This document shows, in pieces, positions 7,289-8,794 of a stretch of 8,794 nucleotides of DNA. The stretch is from NCBI GenBank assembly GCA_903864555.1, contig CAIPGJ010000502.1, positions 1 through 8,794 on the forward strand, written 5' to 3'. The position numbers and the translations under genes were made by a program. The notes under the pieces are model-generated. The model was not told the origin of the DNA and ran no database searches. It saw only the letters and a program-made list of their open reading frames with translations. Origin of the DNA: an uncultured Pseudomonadota bacterium (GTDB lineage: Bacteria > Pseudomonadota > Gammaproteobacteria > Burkholderiales > SG8-39). Numbering within the stretch: position 1 is the stretch's first letter; every line of letters starts with the position of its first letter.

Positions 7289-8794
7289 ATGACTCAAGAA
7301 ACCCAAGGAACGGTCAAGGTCGCCATCGCGCAACTCAATTGCACGGTGGGCGACCTGCAGGGCAATGCGGCACGGATACTCGATGCGAGCAGGCGCGCAC
7401 GCGAGGCCGGGGGGCGCATCATCGTCACGCCGGAACTATCCCTGTGCGGCTATCCGCCGGAAGACCTGTTGTTGCGGGACGGCTTCTACCGGGACTGCGA
7501 TGAGGCACTGGCGCAACTGACCGCTGATCTTGCGGCGATCAAGGGCATCATCGCCATCGTCGGTCATCCGTGTCAGATCGGGGGGCGTCGTTACAACGCC
7601 GCTTCGGTGCTGCAGGACGGGCGCATCGTGGCCACCTATCACAAGCACACCTTGCCCAATTACACGGTGTTCGATGAAGAGCGCTACTTCGATGTGGGCA
7701 GCGAGCCCTGCGTATTCGATGTGGACGGGGTGCGTTTCGGCATCAATATCTGTGAGGACACGTGGGGACCACAGGGGCCGCTTGCGGTCCGGCCAGGTCG
7801 CCTGCCGGGCAATGTCGCCGCTCGCGCCCCGGCACCCATGCTGGCGCGCGACGCGGGAGCCCAGGTGCTGCTGGTGCTGAATGCCTCTCCCTACCATATG
7901 CGCAAGCAGGGGACGCGTTACGACGTGATGCGCACCCGGGTTGCCGAATGTGGCATGCCCTTGGTGTACGCCAACATGGTCGGGGGGCAGGACGAACTGG
8001 TTTTTGATGGCGCTTCCTTCGCTCTGGATGCCTCGGGCAAGGTGGCGTGCCAGCTACCCTTGTTCCAGGAGACGCTGGGTTACGTCACGGTGCATGATGG
8101 TGCGCTCGGTGGTGGCGAATGTGTGCCCGAGCAAGCGGTCGAAGCCGACATCTACCAGGCACTTTGCCTGGGTGTGAAGGACTACATCGGCAAGAACCGT
8201 TTCCCTGGTGCGCTGATCGGCCTGTCCGGTGGCGTGGATTCGGCGCTGGCGCTGACCATCGCCTGTGACGCACTGGGCGCAGACAAGGTGCGGGCCGTGA
8301 TGATGCCGACGCAGTACACGGCTGGCATCAGCGTGGAGGATTCGCGCGAGATCGTGCGCAACCTGGGGGTGCGCTACGACGAAGTTCCCATCCGCCCAAT
8401 TTTCGATTCCTTCCTGTCATCCCTGGAAAAGGAGTTTTCCGGGTTGCCGGTGGATGCCACCGAAGAGAACCTGCAGGCGCGCATTCGCGGCACCATCATG
8501 ATGGCGCTGTCGAACAAGTACGGTTCCATCGTGCTGACCACCGGCAACAAGTCGGAAATGGCAGTGGGGTATGCCACGCTGTATGGCGACATGGCCGGCG
8601 GTTTCGCCGTCATCAAGGACATCCTCAAGGGTCTCGTTTATCGCCTTTGCCGATATCGCAACAGCCTCTCGCCGGTGATCCCGGAGCGGATATTGACGCG
8701 TGCTCCTTCCGCCGAGTTGCGTCCTGACCAGACCGACCAGGACAGCCTGCCGCCCTACGATGACCTGGACGCCATTGTCGAGTGCTACATGGAA
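7289..8794 (+). CDS. nadE: Glutamine-dependent NAD+ synthetase NadE (3' end cut by window edge)
   Basis: NadE converts deamido-NAD+, ATP and glutamine to NAD+ in the cytoplasm, the last step of NAD synthesis. The open frame runs 502 codons from ATG 7289 without a stop; the family is usually about 540-560 residues, so some 40 or more are missing. The N-terminal nitrilase-like glutaminase domain has the Glu-Lys-Cys triad: Glu49 (TPELSLCGYPPEDLL), Lys119 (YHKHTLPNYTVFDEERY) and Cys155 (NICEDTW). The synthetase domain has the PP-loop SGGVDSAL (from Ser313), MMPTQYT, and TTGNKSEMAVGYATLYGDMAGGF. Compared with the usual spacing there seem to be about 17-22 extra residues (near 162-183, Pro/Arg/Ala-rich) soon after Cys155. 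The ATG has a -10-like box 7 nt upstream and no well-placed Shine-Dalgarno. The gene is divergent from the DUF482 gene across 56 bp. Confidence 0.97.
   Translation, partial: MTQETQGTVKVAIAQLNCTVGDLQGNAARILDASRRAREAGGRIIVTPELSLCGYPPEDLLLRDGFYRDCDEALAQLTADLAAIKGIIAIVGHPCQIGGRRYNAASVLQDGRIVATYHKHTLPNYTVFDEERYFDVGSEPCVFDVDGVRFGINICEDTWGPQGPLAVRPGRLPGNVAARAPAPMLARDAGAQVLLVLNASPYHMRKQGTRYDVMRTRVAECGMPLVYANMVGGQDELVFDGASFALDASGKVACQLPLFQETLGYVTVHDGALGGGECVPEQAVEADIYQALCLGVKDYIGKNRFPGALIGLSGGVDSALALTIACDALGADKVRAVMMPTQYTAGISVEDSREIVRNLGVRYDEVPIRPIFDSFLSSLEKEFSGLPVDATEENLQARIRGTIMMALSNKYGSIVLTTGNKSEMAVGYATLYGDMAGGFAVIKDILKGLVYRLCRYRNSLSPVIPERILTRAPSAELRPDQTDQDSLPPYDDLDAIVECYME

Noticed and set aside
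7436..7897. 153-codon minus-strand open frame in nadE
   Set aside because: It is antisense to the conserved glutaminase domain and has no recognisable motif.

Overview
The window is a gene-dense stretch of a GC-rich (roughly 60%) bacterial chromosome with ordinary housekeeping content. It shows no sign of phage, insertion sequence, CRISPR array or RNA gene. The family mix suggests a proteobacterium, most likely a betaproteobacterium or a relative: divergent tsaE/queG, an RhlE-type DEAD-box helicase, a DUF482/FemAB-like acyltransferase and a long glutamine-dependent NadE. This placement is inferred from gene content and protein style, not from a database search.

Layout. (1) 1-263, minus: 5' part of tsaE (t6A tRNA modification), running off the left edge. 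(2) 296-1917, plus: queG (queuosine tRNA modification), translationally coupled through an ATGA overlap to a small conserved protein of unknown function. (3) 1918-3602, plus: a promoter region with an inverted repeat around the -10 box, a leader of about 120 nt, rhlE, and a rho-independent terminator. (4) 7232 down to 3611, minus: three genes in a row, a DUF482/FemAB-like protein, an aldo/keto reductase and an MmgE/PrpD-family protein, with gaps of about 46-48 nt. (5) 7289-8794, plus: nadE (glutamine-dependent NAD+ synthetase), divergent from the DUF482 gene and cut by the right edge.

How the genes work together. tsaE and queG both modify tRNA anticodon-loop positions (t6A37 and Q34) and share a 32-bp divergent spacer. 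RhlE is an RNA-remodelling helicase of the ribosome-assembly and cold-adaptation type. The aldo/keto reductase and MmgE/PrpD genes both have strong Shine-Dalgarno sites and look like a two-enzyme metabolic unit with an unknown substrate. A perfect 15-bp palindrome lies upstream of the reductase. NadE makes NAD+, and its divergent spacer places -10-like boxes only 6-7 nt before both start codons, which suggests leaderless transcripts.

No clearly novel system is visible. The points most worth following are the reductase-MmgE/PrpD pair with apparent active-site substitutions, the leaderless divergent promoter, the mini-cistron-like coupling upstream of the unknown gene, and an insertion in NadE just after its catalytic cysteine.
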